Source of the DNA: Arenibacter amylolyticus
GTDB lineage: Bacteria > Bacteroidota > Bacteroidia > Flavobacteriales > Flavobacteriaceae
Direction: 5' to 3'
Length of the DNA stretch: 64,000 nucleotides
NCBI RefSeq assembly: GCF_002150785.1
Contig: NZ_MTAZ01000014.1
Coordinates: 1-64,000, forward strand
Below, piece by piece: positions 18,451-27,805 of this stretch. Numbering within the stretch: position 1 is the first letter of the stretch; each line of letters begins with the position of its first letter. The notes below the pieces were generated by a model, which made no database searches, was not told where the DNA came from, and saw nothing but the letters and a program-made list of their open reading frames with translations. A program made the translations under genes and the position numbers.

Positions 18451-18879
18451 ATGAGTAAAGTAAAAGCGAACGATACGGTAAAGGTACATTACACTGGTAA
18501 GTTGAGCGACGGGACAGTTTTTGATAGTTCTTTGGAAAGGGAACCCATTAATGTCACCTTGGGTCAAGGAAGTCTTATCCCAGGATTTGAAAAGGGGTTG
18601 ATAGATATGGCCCCCAACGAGAAGAAAACCATCACTATCCCCAAAGAAGAAGCGTATGGTGAAGTTAGAAAAGATATGTTCCACCCTGTAAAGAAAGAGG
18701 AATTACCTGCAGACGTAAAACCTGAGGTAGGTATGGGCCTAGTAGCTACTAGTCCAGACGGTGTGGAAAACCAATTAAGGGTAGCTGAAGTGCATGAAGA
18801 TCACATCATCATTGATGCTAATCACCCATTGGCTGGTCAAGATTTAACTTTTGAGTTAGAACTTGTTAGCATAGGATAA
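18451..18879 (+). CDS. SlyD-like FKBP-type peptidyl-prolyl isomerase (copy 1)
   Basis: A 142-residue cytoplasmic prolyl isomerase/chaperone with SlyD architecture. The FKBP half-domain contains VKVHYTGKLSDGTVFDSS and LIPGFEKGL, interrupted by an insert-in-flap domain (about residues 70-120) that confers chaperone activity, and closes with GQDLTFELELV. The His/Cys-rich nickel-binding tail of E. coli SlyD is absent. I chose ATG 18451 over an upstream TTG at 18445. A very similar paralogue lies at 24791. It has its own promoter and terminator. Confidence 0.92.
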   Translation: MSKVKANDTVKVHYTGKLSDGTVFDSSLEREPINVTLGQGSLIPGFEKGLIDMAPNEKKTITIPKEEAYGEVRKDMFHPVKKEELPADVKPEVGMGLVATSPDGVENQLRVAEVHEDHIIIDANHPLAGQDLTFELELVSIG

Positions 18880-18931
18880 TCAATCTATAATACGTATTAG
18901 TACGTATTGCAATATAGTATAGGATTTAAAG

Positions 18932-18963
18932 AGAAGAGGCCACTTATTTAAGTGGCCTCTTCT
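18932..18963. terminator. Bidirectional terminator between FKBP and TonB receptor genes
   Basis: A perfect 14-bp stem (arms 18932-18945 and 18950-18963) with a 4-base loop and T-run, located between two convergent genes. It can serve both strands. Confidence 0.9.
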
Positions 18964-18982
18964 TTTATGGAGTTGATTTAAA

Positions 18983-21886
18983 CTAATTAAGAGTAAAATT
19001 CAATCTGGCAAATAGGAATCTACCGCCTATTCCAAATTGTTGTGCTCTTCTAGACCAATCAAATCGGCCGTCACTCCTATTGCCAAACTCTTCTTTGGCC
19101 CTGTCCGGGTATACATCAAATAGGTTATTGGCACCAAGTGTTAGGGTGATAGATTCTGTGGCCTTGTAGCCTACAGAAAGATCGGTTACTAACTTTTCAC
19201 TAAATACTTGCTGATTGGCCACCGTGGTGGTTGCTTCCGTTACCTCCCCGAAATACACATTCCTTAGGAAGATTACAAACTTATCGGAGGTAAGGTTGTT
19301 GGAGAGGTTAAACTTGGTTCGGGGAACCGCTTCCTCTAAATACACCCTACTATCCTCAGGGAAATAGGTGCCTACCAAGCCTGCATCACTCAAAATTTTG
19401 GAAGCATTGATTGGCCCTACTTGTTTAGTTTTTGAAAAGGTACCTGCAAGGTCGGATTTCAACTTCCAATTGGCTCCCAAATTGGTATCATGGGTTACCA
19501 CTATATCCAACCCTTTAGATTCCGTATCAATTGCGTTGGCAAAGAAAGAAGCTGCAGTGGCATTGGCTTGTCGCAACAAGTTGAACAATTCCAGTTGTGC
19601 ACCGGAATAGGTTGCAGGAACGCCACCGCTTCCTGTACCCGCATCGGCCGTAGGGGCAAACTGCCCTGTATAAACCACGCGGTCATCTATAGATACAAAG
19701 TAGCCGTCTACGGTTACCGTAATCTTGGCATCCGGGAATTTAGCGGTTAGTCCAAGACTTATACTTTGGGAAGTTTCCTCCTTTAGCTGAGGAATTCCCA
19801 AAAGCTTAGCCGCCCTACTGTCATTGGCAAAGGTTCCCACTTCCTGAGGATTACCCTCATTGTCAAAAATAGTGGAGGTGGAGTTAAAGTTAATTTGGTG
19901 TAAGGAGGGGGCTCTGAATCCCGTATTTAATGCACCTCGAATATTTAGGTTATCGGTAGCTTTATATCTCCCGGCCAATTTAAAATTAATCGTGGAGCCA
20001 AAATCGCTGTAATTCTCATATCGGGTCGCAAAACTAGCAAGAAATGCCTCGGAGAAGTCGGCCTCCACATCAAAATACCCAGCAACACTACTGCGCTCCC
20101 TAGATAATTCGTTTTGAGGAGCAAATCCGGGGAATACCTGGGATCCACCTGGTCTGGAATTTCCAAAGAAATCTTTTGAAGGCTGTTGGGAAGCTAGGGT
20201 AATTCGTTGACCATCGGCGGTATATTGCGAGTAAGAAGCTTCCTCCCCAGCTATAATGTCGTAATTTTCTACCCTGTATTCCGCTCCAAAGGCGATATTG
20301 AGGCCAGACATGACATCGTCAAAAAATTGGGTGATGTCTAAATTGGAGGTGTTTTGTGCGAATGAGAATCCACCAGCATCAAACAGGGTAGGGGAAGCAT
20401 TCTGCAGCGAGGCATTAAAGGTATTCCCAATGGTGTATAAAAAGGCATTTTTACCATAGGTGTTGCTTAAGTCCACATTCCAGTCCCCAATCATTCCTTT
20501 TATTCCTAGGGAAAACGATTGGTCTTTAATATGTGAGTTTATCTCTGGTAGAAACCCGTTAATATAGGCAGGGGTAAAGGTTCTACTCTGATTGGGCAGC
20601 CTGTAAAATCCGGCAGAATTTCCGGTTCTAGCGCTAATTCCTGCAAATGAGTACAATTCAGTACCATTGTTATCTAAAGGCATGGAGAAGTTTGCAAATA
20701 AACGGCCCCCTCGTAACGAGGATTGACCAACTCTCATATTAAAATCACTTCTTTGCAAACCTCTGGCAGCTAGTTCGGCAGTGGTTGCATCGGCACTCAA
20801 TACAGTTCTCAATTCTTCTTTGGTGGTGGCACCGTTTCTATTGATACCTGCCTGATCTGCATACTGAATTACATCGTTTACATCGTCGTCCAATAACTTA
20901 GTAATATCATAGCCATCGGCATTGGCCACCCGTTCTACCGTATTATACAGGTTAAAGATTTCTCCTTCCCATTCTTTCATCCTGCTGTACTCTTTTCGCA
21001 CGTCAAAATCTCCAGAAAGGGTTATAAAACCACCATTATCTCCCAATGGTATTCCATAGCTGGCGGCCACATTGGTAGTTTCGCCATCTACCCCTCCAGT
21101 TTGGTCATTAGCCTCTTTGGTGAAATTAGCCCCAGTAGTTACAGTGGTGGTAAGTTCGTTCACATTTTTATTCAGGATGATATTGATAACCCCAGCAATT
21201 GCATCAGAACCATATTGTGCTGCTGCTCCATCGCGCAATACCTCTATACGCTGAATGGCCGCTGCAGGGATAGCATTTAAATCCGTACCAACACTTCCAC
21301 GACCAAAAGTACCGTTCACGTTAATTAAGGAAGAGGTGTGTCTTCTTTTGCCATTGATAAGCACTAAAACTTGATCCGGGCCCAAGCCTCTTAGGGAGGC
21401 AGGGTCTATATGGTCTGTACCATCGGATATGGTTTGTGTATTGGAGGTGAATGAAGGGGCAACATAATTTAATATCTGATTTAAATTTACCTGGGGTGCC
21501 ACATTATTCAGCTCTTTCATAGAGATTACGTCTACTGGGACCGTACTTTCTGTAGCCGTCCTATTGGGATTCCTAGATCCTACAATAATTACCTCAGATA
21601 GAGCTACCCCAGAGGTTAATGTAATATTCATTACGGACTGGCTAACCCTAACCTCCTTAGTTTCATAGCCTATATAAGAAACCTTAAGAAGGTCTCCAAT
21701 AGCAGCTTCTATGGTGAAATTACCATCAAAATCGGTGGTTGCACCTATGGTGGTACCAACAATTACAATGGATGCACCTGGTAGCGGCCCTCCACCCTCT
21801 TCGGTAACCGTTCCGGTGACCTGGGCATTGGTTAGGCCAATTGCCCCCATAACAAATGCAATCAAAACTAAATAGTGCTTTTTCAT
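18983..21886 (-). CDS. TonB-dependent outer-membrane receptor with CarboxypepD_reg-like N-terminus
   Basis: A 967-residue outer-membrane receptor. Order of parts: signal peptide (MKKHYLVLIAFVMGAIG, cleavage after NAQ), a carboxypeptidase-regulatory-like domain (about 25-100, GTVTEEGGGPLPGASI), a plug domain with VLVLINGKRRHTS and IERIEVLRDGAAAQYGSDAIAGVINI, then a 22-strand barrel ending in a C-terminal aromatic strand (RLNFTLN). It imports a large or scarce ligand with TonB energy. There is no SusD-like gene next to it, so it is not a standard polysaccharide-locus SusC; the ligand is unknown. It is monocistronic here. Confidence 0.93.
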   Translation of the reverse strand: MKKHYLVLIAFVMGAIGLTNAQVTGTVTEEGGGPLPGASIVIVGTTIGATTDFDGNFTIEAAIGDLLKVSYIGYETKEVRVSQSVMNITLTSGVALSEVIIVGSRNPNRTATESTVPVDVISMKELNNVAPQVNLNQILNYVAPSFTSNTQTISDGTDHIDPASLRGLGPDQVLVLINGKRRHTSSLINVNGTFGRGSVGTDLNAIPAAAIQRIEVLRDGAAAQYGSDAIAGVINIILNKNVNELTTTVTTGANFTKEANDQTGGVDGETTNVAASYGIPLGDNGGFITLSGDFDVRKEYSRMKEWEGEIFNLYNTVERVANADGYDITKLLDDDVNDVIQYADQAGINRNGATTKEELRTVLSADATTAELAARGLQRSDFNMRVGQSSLRGGRLFANFSMPLDNNGTELYSFAGISARTGNSAGFYRLPNQSRTFTPAYINGFLPEINSHIKDQSFSLGIKGMIGDWNVDLSNTYGKNAFLYTIGNTFNASLQNASPTLFDAGGFSFAQNTSNLDITQFFDDVMSGLNIAFGAEYRVENYDIIAGEEASYSQYTADGQRITLASQQPSKDFFGNSRPGGSQVFPGFAPQNELSRERSSVAGYFDVEADFSEAFLASFATRYENYSDFGSTINFKLAGRYKATDNLNIRGALNTGFRAPSLHQINFNSTSTIFDNEGNPQEVGTFANDSRAAKLLGIPQLKEETSQSISLGLTAKFPDAKITVTVDGYFVSIDDRVVYTGQFAPTADAGTGSGGVPATYSGAQLELFNLLRQANATAASFFANAIDTESKGLDIVVTHDTNLGANWKLKSDLAGTFSKTKQVGPINASKILSDAGLVGTYFPEDSRVYLEEAVPRTKFNLSNNLTSDKFVIFLRNVYFGEVTEATTTVANQQVFSEKLVTDLSVGYKATESITLTLGANNLFDVYPDRAKEEFGNRSDGRFDWSRRAQQFGIGGRFLFARLNFTLN

Positions 21887-22181
21887 ACTTGGTGGTTTTT
21901 AGTTATTAATGCTAGAAGTTAAGAATTTTTAGATGACAATCAATATGTTAGGATGTTAATTTGGTGAAATTGCTTCTCGGGAAAAGTGTAAAAAGCACAT
22001 GGGAGAGGGCATATAAAACTTATTTACTTATTAAAATAAGAGGAGCTTCATACGATGAATATTTTTGATAAAAATGAATGGTAATTTCAATTTTGCTGAA
22101 AATTTAGAGTAAATTTAGTTTAGAAATTTTGGATAAAGTAAAAATACATTTATTCAACTTCATAAATTGAAATACATAGCT
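21887..22181. other. Divergent intergenic region, TonB receptor and cold-shock genes
   Basis: About 295 AT-rich bases between two divergent transcription units. I find no consensus -7 box for the receptor and no repeat. The promoter for the rightward unit lies at its right end. Confidence 0.45.
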
Positions 22182-22189
22182 TATCTTTG
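22182..22189 (+). promoter_or_regulatory. -7 element (TATCTTTG) immediately before a small ORF
   Basis: TATCTTTG is an exact TAnnTTTG match. It ends 10 bases before ATG 22200, so a transcript started here would have only a few leader bases before the small ORF. A TTG at 22167 is too close for canonical -33 spacing. Confidence 0.5.
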
Positions 22190-22199
22190 TAAAAGTCAC

Positions 22200-22322
22200 A
22201 TGAGTAGAGGTAGGTTTATAAAACCTAATTATTACTTGGAATGGTCTTTACAAGGGCCATGGGAAAAGCGAAATATCGATTGGTGTTTTTTAGACGACTA
22301 CCCTCATGGAATATTATATTAA
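22200..22322 (+). CDS. Putative 40-residue small protein upstream of cold-shock gene
   Basis: A short ORF of 40 codons plus TAA between a -7 box and the cold-shock-domain gene, whose ATG is 15 bases after its stop. The composition looks protein-like: rich in Trp (4), Tyr (5) and charged residues, beginning MSRGRFIKPNYY and ending DDYPHGILY. I do not recognise a family. It may be a genuine small protein or a leader ORF that controls translation of the cold-shock gene. Placement directly after a promoter and directly before a gene argues against chance, but an ORF this short can arise randomly. Confidence 0.45.
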   Translation: MSRGRFIKPNYYLEWSLQGPWEKRNIDWCFLDDYPHGILY

Positions 22323-22337
22323 CAATTAAATCAAGGA

Positions 22338-22787
22338 ATGGCAAAATCGCAACAAACGTATAATAAAAGCGAAAAAGAAAAAAAGCGTTTAAAGAAGAGA
22401 GAAGAAAAGCAAAAGAGGAAATTGGCCAGAAAGGCGGAGGCTAAAGATAATCCAGGAATTCAATTTGCCTATGTAGACCATGATGGCAATTTAACTGATA
22501 CGCCACCAGATCCATCTGAAAAGGTAGAGATTGATGCTTCTACCATAGAAATAGGGATTCCAAAGAAGGAAGAGGGAGATGAGGAATTTGATCCGCTAAG
22601 AAACGGGAAAGTGTCCTTTTTTGATCACTCTAAAGGATTCGGATTTATTATCGATTCTGAAAATAACGAAAAGTACTTTACCCATATTAGCGGTATTATT
22701 GACGAAATAACGGAAAACGACAAGGTATCCTTCGAATTAGAAAAAGGGATGAAGGGAATGAACGCGGTCCGAGTAAAGAAGATTTAA
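22338..22787 (+). CDS. Cold-shock-domain protein with lysine-rich N-terminus
   Basis: A 149-residue two-part protein. The first 40 residues are almost entirely Lys/Glu/Arg (KEKKRLKKREEKQKRKLARK) and likely disordered or coiled; residues about 88-149 form a cold-shock domain with RNP1-like KGFGFI and an RNP2-like FTHIS motif. It probably binds single-stranded RNA as a chaperone. The domain resembles the stand-alone CspA at 50886 but with a long N-terminal extension, an arrangement common in Bacteroidota. It may be co-transcribed with the small ORF 15 bases upstream. Confidence 0.88.
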   Translation: MAKSQQTYNKSEKEKKRLKKREEKQKRKLARKAEAKDNPGIQFAYVDHDGNLTDTPPDPSEKVEIDASTIEIGIPKKEEGDEEFDPLRNGKVSFFDHSKGFGFIIDSENNEKYFTHISGIIDEITENDKVSFELEKGMKGMNAVRVKKI

Positions 22788-23266
22788 TTTTCGAAATTTA
22801 TACTTCAACATATTAGTACCATCGGAATAGCATATAAATTACATCAAAATGTAGTTTTAGTGTTATTCCGATTTTTTTTTTTGGGAAGGTTACTAAATTA
22901 AACGGTTTGTCATTCTAGGATTTAGCCAACTAGCCAGCCTTCCTTTCTGCAATACCTGCTCTCTCTCTCTCTCTCGCTCTCTAAATAGAGGTTTTACATT
23001 TTTTAAATAAACATAAAGAGGCTTATTATTACGCTTTGAGTTGAATCTACCGTTGAAATTTAACTCATTAAATGACAGCATCTTTTTATGCTGTATTCTA
23101 CACTTCTTACTTTCAGAAAACTGCCTTATACCTTTTATAACGAATTGGTGGGGCAAAGGGTTATTTTTCACATTCTTAGGGCTTTTATTGTGCATACTCC
23201 CAAATAACTTTTATCTTTTGTCTCACTTTATGATTACCTGAAATAACCGCTAAATATTGAGACATT
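22788..23266. other. Intergenic region with CT microsatellite, no supported gene
   Basis: Nearly 480 bases between the cold-shock and serine hydrolase genes. It contains a dinucleotide tract at 22959-22982 and otherwise nothing I recognise. A 100-codon minus-strand ORF here reads through the tract as alternating Arg-Glu and has no family match I can name. Confidence 0.5.
22959..22982. repeat. (CT)n simple sequence repeat with one interruption
   Basis: About eleven CT dinucleotides interrupted once by CG. Such tracts are prone to slippage and can drive phase variation when inside genes or promoters; here it is roughly 285 bases upstream of the serine hydrolase start. Confidence 0.8.
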
Positions 23267-24547
23267 ATGAAGAAATTATTCAACTTAAATGTATTATTAA
23301 TATTCCTGCTATGGGTGTCTTTTGGACAGACCCAAAATCTTGCTTCTTCCCTCCCAGAAGAAGTAGGGATGTCTACCCAGAGGTTAAACCTACTTTCCAC
23401 GGTGATGGAGCAGTATGTAAAAGATGGGAAAATGGCAGGGAATGTTACCTTGGTCGCCAGGAAAGGCAAGATTGTTTATCATAAGGCCTTTGGACATGCC
23501 GATATAGAGGCTGATAGGGAAATGAAAACGGATGCTATTTTTAGAATTGCATCCCAAACCAAGGCAATCGTTAGTGTGGCCATTATGATTCTTCAGGAGG
23601 AGGGAAAACTTTTAATTGCCGATCCTATTGGTAATTATTTACCTGAATGGAAATCGACTACCGTGGCACAGAAAACCGATAATGGAGGGTATGAGCTTGT
23701 ACCCGCCAAAAGAGAAATTACTATTAGAGATCTGCTTACACATACTGCGGGGATTGGATACGGACATGGTTTAGCGAAAGAGCAATGGAAAGCTGCAGAA
23801 ATCCAAAACTGGTATTTTGCCGACAGGGACGAACCCATTTCAGCAACGGTTGCCCGCATGGCCAAATTACCCATGGATGCCCAACCGGGAGAACGGTTTG
23901 TATATGGATATAGCACTGATATTCTAGGGGTGATTGTTGAAAAGGTTTCTGGACAGTCCCTAGATCAATTTCTTAAAGACCGTATTTTAGACCCTTTAGG
24001 AATGGCGGACACCTATTTTTACCTACCTGAAAACAAGGAAGATAAATTGGCTACCTCCTATATGGCACATAGTGGTAAAGCTTTAGAACGAGCACCAAAC
24101 CCTGGGCTGGGGGTGGGGCAGGGGCATTATGTAAAAGGGCCACGGAAAAGTTTTTCTGGTGGAGCAGGGCTCCTCTCAACCTCCTTGGATTATGCTAAAT
24201 TCTTGCAGATGATGCTCAACGACGGAGCCTATAATGGCAAACAAATCTTATCCCCTAAGACTGTAGAATTAATGATTTCGGATCACGTGGTATCTAGAGA
24301 TATTCCCTATTCTGGTAGAAGTGGAACCGGATTTGGCCTTGGGTTTTCCATTACTAAGGATATTGGAATGCGTGGAGAACCGGGTTCCGTAGGAACTTTT
24401 GAATGGGGCGGTGCGTATGGATCCACTTATTGGGTAGATCCCGTGGAGGAATTGGTTGTGGTGTACTTTAAACAACTTATCCCTACTAATGGGGTGGATG
24501 ATCACGCCAAATTGAGAAACCTAGTATATCAGGCAATTGTAGAATAA
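23267..24547 (+). CDS. Serine hydrolase, class C beta-lactamase/esterase family
   Basis: Exported 426-residue member of the beta-lactamase-related (PF00144) family. A signal peptide (MKKLFNLNVLLIFLLWVSFGQTQ) precedes the domain. The nucleophile motif SQTK (Ser96, Lys99) and the tyrosine motif YST, in FVYGYSTDILG, are present; the third box is replaced by a Gly-rich EWGGAYGST segment. Without a clear KTG box it is more likely an esterase, D-aminopeptidase or peptidoglycan-related hydrolase than an antibiotic-resistance enzyme. Substrate unknown. It is monocistronic. Confidence 0.88.
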   Translation: MKKLFNLNVLLIFLLWVSFGQTQNLASSLPEEVGMSTQRLNLLSTVMEQYVKDGKMAGNVTLVARKGKIVYHKAFGHADIEADREMKTDAIFRIASQTKAIVSVAIMILQEEGKLLIADPIGNYLPEWKSTTVAQKTDNGGYELVPAKREITIRDLLTHTAGIGYGHGLAKEQWKAAEIQNWYFADRDEPISATVARMAKLPMDAQPGERFVYGYSTDILGVIVEKVSGQSLDQFLKDRILDPLGMADTYFYLPENKEDKLATSYMAHSGKALERAPNPGLGVGQGHYVKGPRKSFSGGAGLLSTSLDYAKFLQMMLNDGAYNGKQILSPKTVELMISDHVVSRDIPYSGRSGTGFGLGFSITKDIGMRGEPGSVGTFEWGGAYGSTYWVDPVEELVVVYFKQLIPTNGVDDHAKLRNLVYQAIVE

Positions 24548-24742
24548 GTTGTTAGCTGCGTCAAATATAGTATGGATTGGATACGAAAATTAGATCGTAC
24601 GCATAACCTTAATTAGGATTAATGTTTAATCTATTTATTAAACTCAGTGTAAATTCTGCCAGTGATTAGGAGTAAATTGTTAAGCTTCTGCAAACTATCT
24701 AGAATTTTTTACCCATTATTCTTTTAAAAATGTAAAATCCCA

Positions 24743-24750
24743 TAGTTTTG
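24743..24750 (+). promoter_or_regulatory. -7 element (TAGTTTTG) for second FKBP gene
   Basis: TAGTTTTG matches TAnnTTTG and lies 40 bases before the ATG at 24791, the same distance class as for the paralogous FKBP gene. No -33 TTG is visible. Confidence 0.5.
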
Positions 24751-24790
24751 TTACACATGATAACCGTAAAAATTAGGAGATTTAAATTTT

Positions 24791-25219
24791 ATGAGTAGAG
24801 TAAAAGAAGACGACACGGTGAAGGTTCATTACACCGGCAAATTAAAAAATGGACAGGTTTTCGATAGTTCTTTACAAGGAGACCCCTTGGAAATCACCCT
24901 AGGAAAAGGATTGTTGATTCCGGGATTTGAGAAGGGATTGCTAAATATGAAGGAGAAGGAAAAGAAAACCATCAGTGTTCCTAAGGAAGAGGCTTATGGG
25001 GATATTATTAATGAATTGTTTCACGAAGTTGGGCTCAATCAACTTCCCCCAGAAATTGAACCAGAAATTGGGATGGCCCTGATGGCCGAAGGTGAAGACG
25101 GGACCAAAAATCACTTGCGCATTACGGATGTCAAAGAAAACACCGTAGTACTAGACGCTAACCACATACTTGCTGGTCAAGACCTGACCTTTGAATTAGA
25201 ATTGGTTGAAATAGTATAG
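24791..25219 (+). CDS. SlyD-like FKBP-type peptidyl-prolyl isomerase (copy 2)
   Basis: A 142-residue paralogue of the protein at 18451, same length, collinear throughout, and sharing the FKBP blocks DTVKVHYTGKL, LIPGFEKGL, PKEEAYGD and the C-terminal LAGQDLTFELELV. The divergent part is the insert-in-flap region (about 80-115), which recognises unfolded clients, so the two copies may differ in client range. No metal-binding tail. It has its own -7 box and terminator and is not in an operon. Confidence 0.92.
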   Translation: MSRVKEDDTVKVHYTGKLKNGQVFDSSLQGDPLEITLGKGLLIPGFEKGLLNMKEKEKKTISVPKEEAYGDIINELFHEVGLNQLPPEIEPEIGMALMAEGEDGTKNHLRITDVKENTVVLDANHILAGQDLTFELELVEIV

Positions 25220-25241
25220 AGGTTATTTTACCTTACCATAG

Positions 25242-25273
25242 AAAAGCCCGACTAGATAATTAGTCGGGCTTTT
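25242..25273. terminator. Bidirectional terminator between FKBP copy 2 and topB
   Basis: A perfect 13-bp stem (25242-25254 with 25261-25273), 6-base loop, A-run on the left and T-run on the right, between convergent genes. Confidence 0.88.
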
Positions 25274-25297
25274 CTATTATGGTCCTAGTTCCAACTA

Positions 25298-27592
25298 TTA
25301 TTGGGACTCCTTTAGAATTTTAAGAACTAAATCTTTGGTCAGCTGTTTTCCATTGGCCTTGATCTTTAAATCTTCAAAAGAAAATCTAAAATCACATCCC
25401 TCACGGAAATTACTACAGCCGTATGCCGATTTCCCTTTTACAATTTCTCCCGACTTGCATTTGGGGCAAAGGGGGACTTCCTTTTTCGGACTAGGCGCTA
25501 CCTTGGGTTCTAAACACAACTTAAACGCTTCATCAAAACGAAGCAAACCTTCAACTTCCTGCTCGTTATTGTGTTTAAACCCTTTGAGATTTACGGTACA
25601 TCCCTTTGTTAATAGCCTTAGGAATTGATTTTCGGAGATGGTCTTTCCGTGAATAGCAAACGGCAACAAAAAATCACAACCAGATTTATAGGCGCTGCAG
25701 CCGTAGGCCGACTTCCCCTTTAGAAGTTTGCCCTCCTTACATTTGGGGCAGCTAGTTCCTTGTACCTCTTTTTTCTTTTTTACCGATTTTTTTTGGTCGG
25801 ATTTTGGAACAGCAGTGGTATGGGAGATATTGGCGCGCTTGGTTTCACTCCGCACTTCGTAGACCAATTGATCTACCATGCGTTTCATATTCTTAATAAA
25901 AACAGCAGCACTAAACTCACCTTTCTCTATATCTTTTAATTGCTTCTCCCATAGACCTGTTAGTTCGGCCGATTTAAGTAGTTCGTTCTGTATGGTATCT
26001 ATAAGTTGAATCCCTGTAGTGGTAGGTAATACCTGTTTTTTATTTCGTTTTATATACTTGCGCTTAAAAAGGGTCTCAATAATACTTGCCCTGGTAGAGG
26101 GCCGGCCAATCCCATTTTCCTTCATTAATTCGCGCATTTCTTCATCATCCACTTGTTTCCCCGCGGTTTCCATAGCCCGTAATAAAGTGGCTTCAGTAAA
26201 TTGTTTGGGTGGCTTGGTCTCTTTCTCCATAAAGGAAGGTTCGTGGGGTCCTTTTTCCCCCTTCACAAAACTGGGTAAGACTCCCGCTTCCCTTTTCCCC
26301 TTGCCATCGGGTGTATCAAAAACAATTCTCCATCCCTTTTTTAGGATTTCTTTTCCCGTAGCCTTAAAATTAATGGTGGTCACTTTTCCTATGACCGTGG
26401 TATTGGAAACTTCGCAATCCGTATAAAATGCAGCAATAAATCGCCTTACAATAATATCATATACCTGTTTTTGGGCAGGATTCATGTTAATTTCCACCCC
26501 AGTCGGAATAATGGCATGGTGGTCTGTAACCTTTTTATCATTAAATACCTTGGGAGATTTTTTTATCTTCTTACCTAATAGAGGAGTACATAATTCTTCA
26601 TACATGCTTAGATTGCGTAGAATCCCCTCTATTTTGGGATACATATCATTGGGAAGAAAGGTGGTATCTACCCTTGGATAGGTTACTGCTTTTTGCTCGT
26701 ATAGTTTTTGAACGATTTTTAGGGTTTCATCGGCCGAAAAACCAAATTTAGTATTACAATACACCTGTAATCCAGTAAGGTCGAATAATTTTGGAGCATA
26801 TTCCTTTCCCTTTTTTTTCTTGATGGACACAATCTCAAAATCGTGCTCCTTTACCTTGGCCGCTACGGCTTCCCCTTCCTCTTTCTTTAGAAACCGGCCT
26901 TCCTCATAACTAAATGTAGTTTCCCGGTATAAGGTTTGTAGTTCCCAATAGGGTTGGGGTTTAAAATCTTCAATCTCCTTATACCTGTTTACTACCATGG
27001 CTAGGGTAGGGGTCTGTACCCTGCCCACCGATAGCATTTGTTTGTATCCCCCATGTTTCACAGTATAGAGTCGGGTTGCATTCATCCCCAACAACCAATC
27101 CCCAATGGCTCGGGAGAATCCGGCATAGTAAAGCTGGTCATAATCTTCCGAGGGTTTTAGTTGGGAGAATCCTTCTTTTATTGCTTCGGTAGTTAGGGAA
27201 GAGATCCACAGTCGTTTTACCTCCCCCGTATAATTGGCCTGATTGATAACCCATCGTTGGATGAGCTCTCCCTCTTGCCCAGCATCCCCGCAGTTGATTA
27301 CCAACTCTGCCTTTTTAAAAAGCTCCTTTACAATATTAAATTGTTTTTGAATTCCTGGGTTATCTGCTACCTTGGTCTTAAACTTGTCTGGGAGCATCGG
27401 TAAATTATTAAGATCCCAACTTTTCCAATGTGGCTTATAATCCTTGGGTTCCAATAAAGTACATAGATGTCCAAAGGTATAGGTTACCGCATAGCCGTTG
27501 CCTTCAAAATACCCATCATGTTTGGTGTTGGCACCTAAAACTTGGGCAATCTCTCTAGCTACACTAGGTTTTTCAGCAATACAGACCTTCAC
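25298..27592 (-). CDS. topB: DNA topoisomerase III (type IA)
   Basis: Type IA topoisomerase of about 764 residues. I prefer the GTG at 27592, because it gives the standard N-terminus VKVCIAEKPSVAREIA (TOPRIM strand); an upstream TTG at 27628 would add 12 residues outside the family. The TOPRIM acidic motif, the GRVQTPTLAMVV segment and the catalytic tyrosine in TYPRVDTTFLP are present. Two C-terminal cysteine modules (CPKCK...GCSAYKSGC and CPKCK...GCSNFREGC) resemble topoisomerase zinc ribbons and aid single-strand binding. It relaxes and decatenates DNA. The gene is monocistronic and not linked to a conjugative element here. Confidence 0.93.
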   Translation of the reverse strand: MKVCIAEKPSVAREIAQVLGANTKHDGYFEGNGYAVTYTFGHLCTLLEPKDYKPHWKSWDLNNLPMLPDKFKTKVADNPGIQKQFNIVKELFKKAELVINCGDAGQEGELIQRWVINQANYTGEVKRLWISSLTTEAIKEGFSQLKPSEDYDQLYYAGFSRAIGDWLLGMNATRLYTVKHGGYKQMLSVGRVQTPTLAMVVNRYKEIEDFKPQPYWELQTLYRETTFSYEEGRFLKKEEGEAVAAKVKEHDFEIVSIKKKKGKEYAPKLFDLTGLQVYCNTKFGFSADETLKIVQKLYEQKAVTYPRVDTTFLPNDMYPKIEGILRNLSMYEELCTPLLGKKIKKSPKVFNDKKVTDHHAIIPTGVEINMNPAQKQVYDIIVRRFIAAFYTDCEVSNTTVIGKVTTINFKATGKEILKKGWRIVFDTPDGKGKREAGVLPSFVKGEKGPHEPSFMEKETKPPKQFTEATLLRAMETAGKQVDDEEMRELMKENGIGRPSTRASIIETLFKRKYIKRNKKQVLPTTTGIQLIDTIQNELLKSAELTGLWEKQLKDIEKGEFSAAVFIKNMKRMVDQLVYEVRSETKRANISHTTAVPKSDQKKSVKKKKEVQGTSCPKCKEGKLLKGKSAYGCSAYKSGCDFLLPFAIHGKTISENQFLRLLTKGCTVNLKGFKHNNEQEVEGLLRFDEAFKLCLEPKVAPSPKKEVPLCPKCKSGEIVKGKSAYGCSNFREGCDFRFSFEDLKIKANGKQLTKDLVLKILKESQ

Positions 27593-27805
27593 GTTTGTTT
27601 CTATTTTTAGTGGGTGCAAAATACTCAATTTTCACCGAATGGCTAATGCTTTCCTAAGTATCAAGTTTTCAGTAAACTTCCCCGTATTTTACTTTAGTTT
27701 CCATGTACAAACATCTTTAATATAGGACGGTTAAATTATTATAATCTTTAATAATCAGTAAATAGTGAAAAATTTAACACAGGAAATAAGCTGGTTTTTT
27801 TTCGT

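Noticed and set aside
22893-23195. 100-codon minus-strand ORF between the cold-shock and serine hydrolase genes
   Set aside because: It runs through the CT tract (read as alternating Arg-Glu), has low-complexity composition and no recognised family, so it is more likely a chance open frame.
25298-27628. TTG start at 27628 for topoisomerase III
   Set aside because: The GTG at 27592 gives the family-standard N-terminus; the 12 extra residues are not part of the TOPRIM strand.
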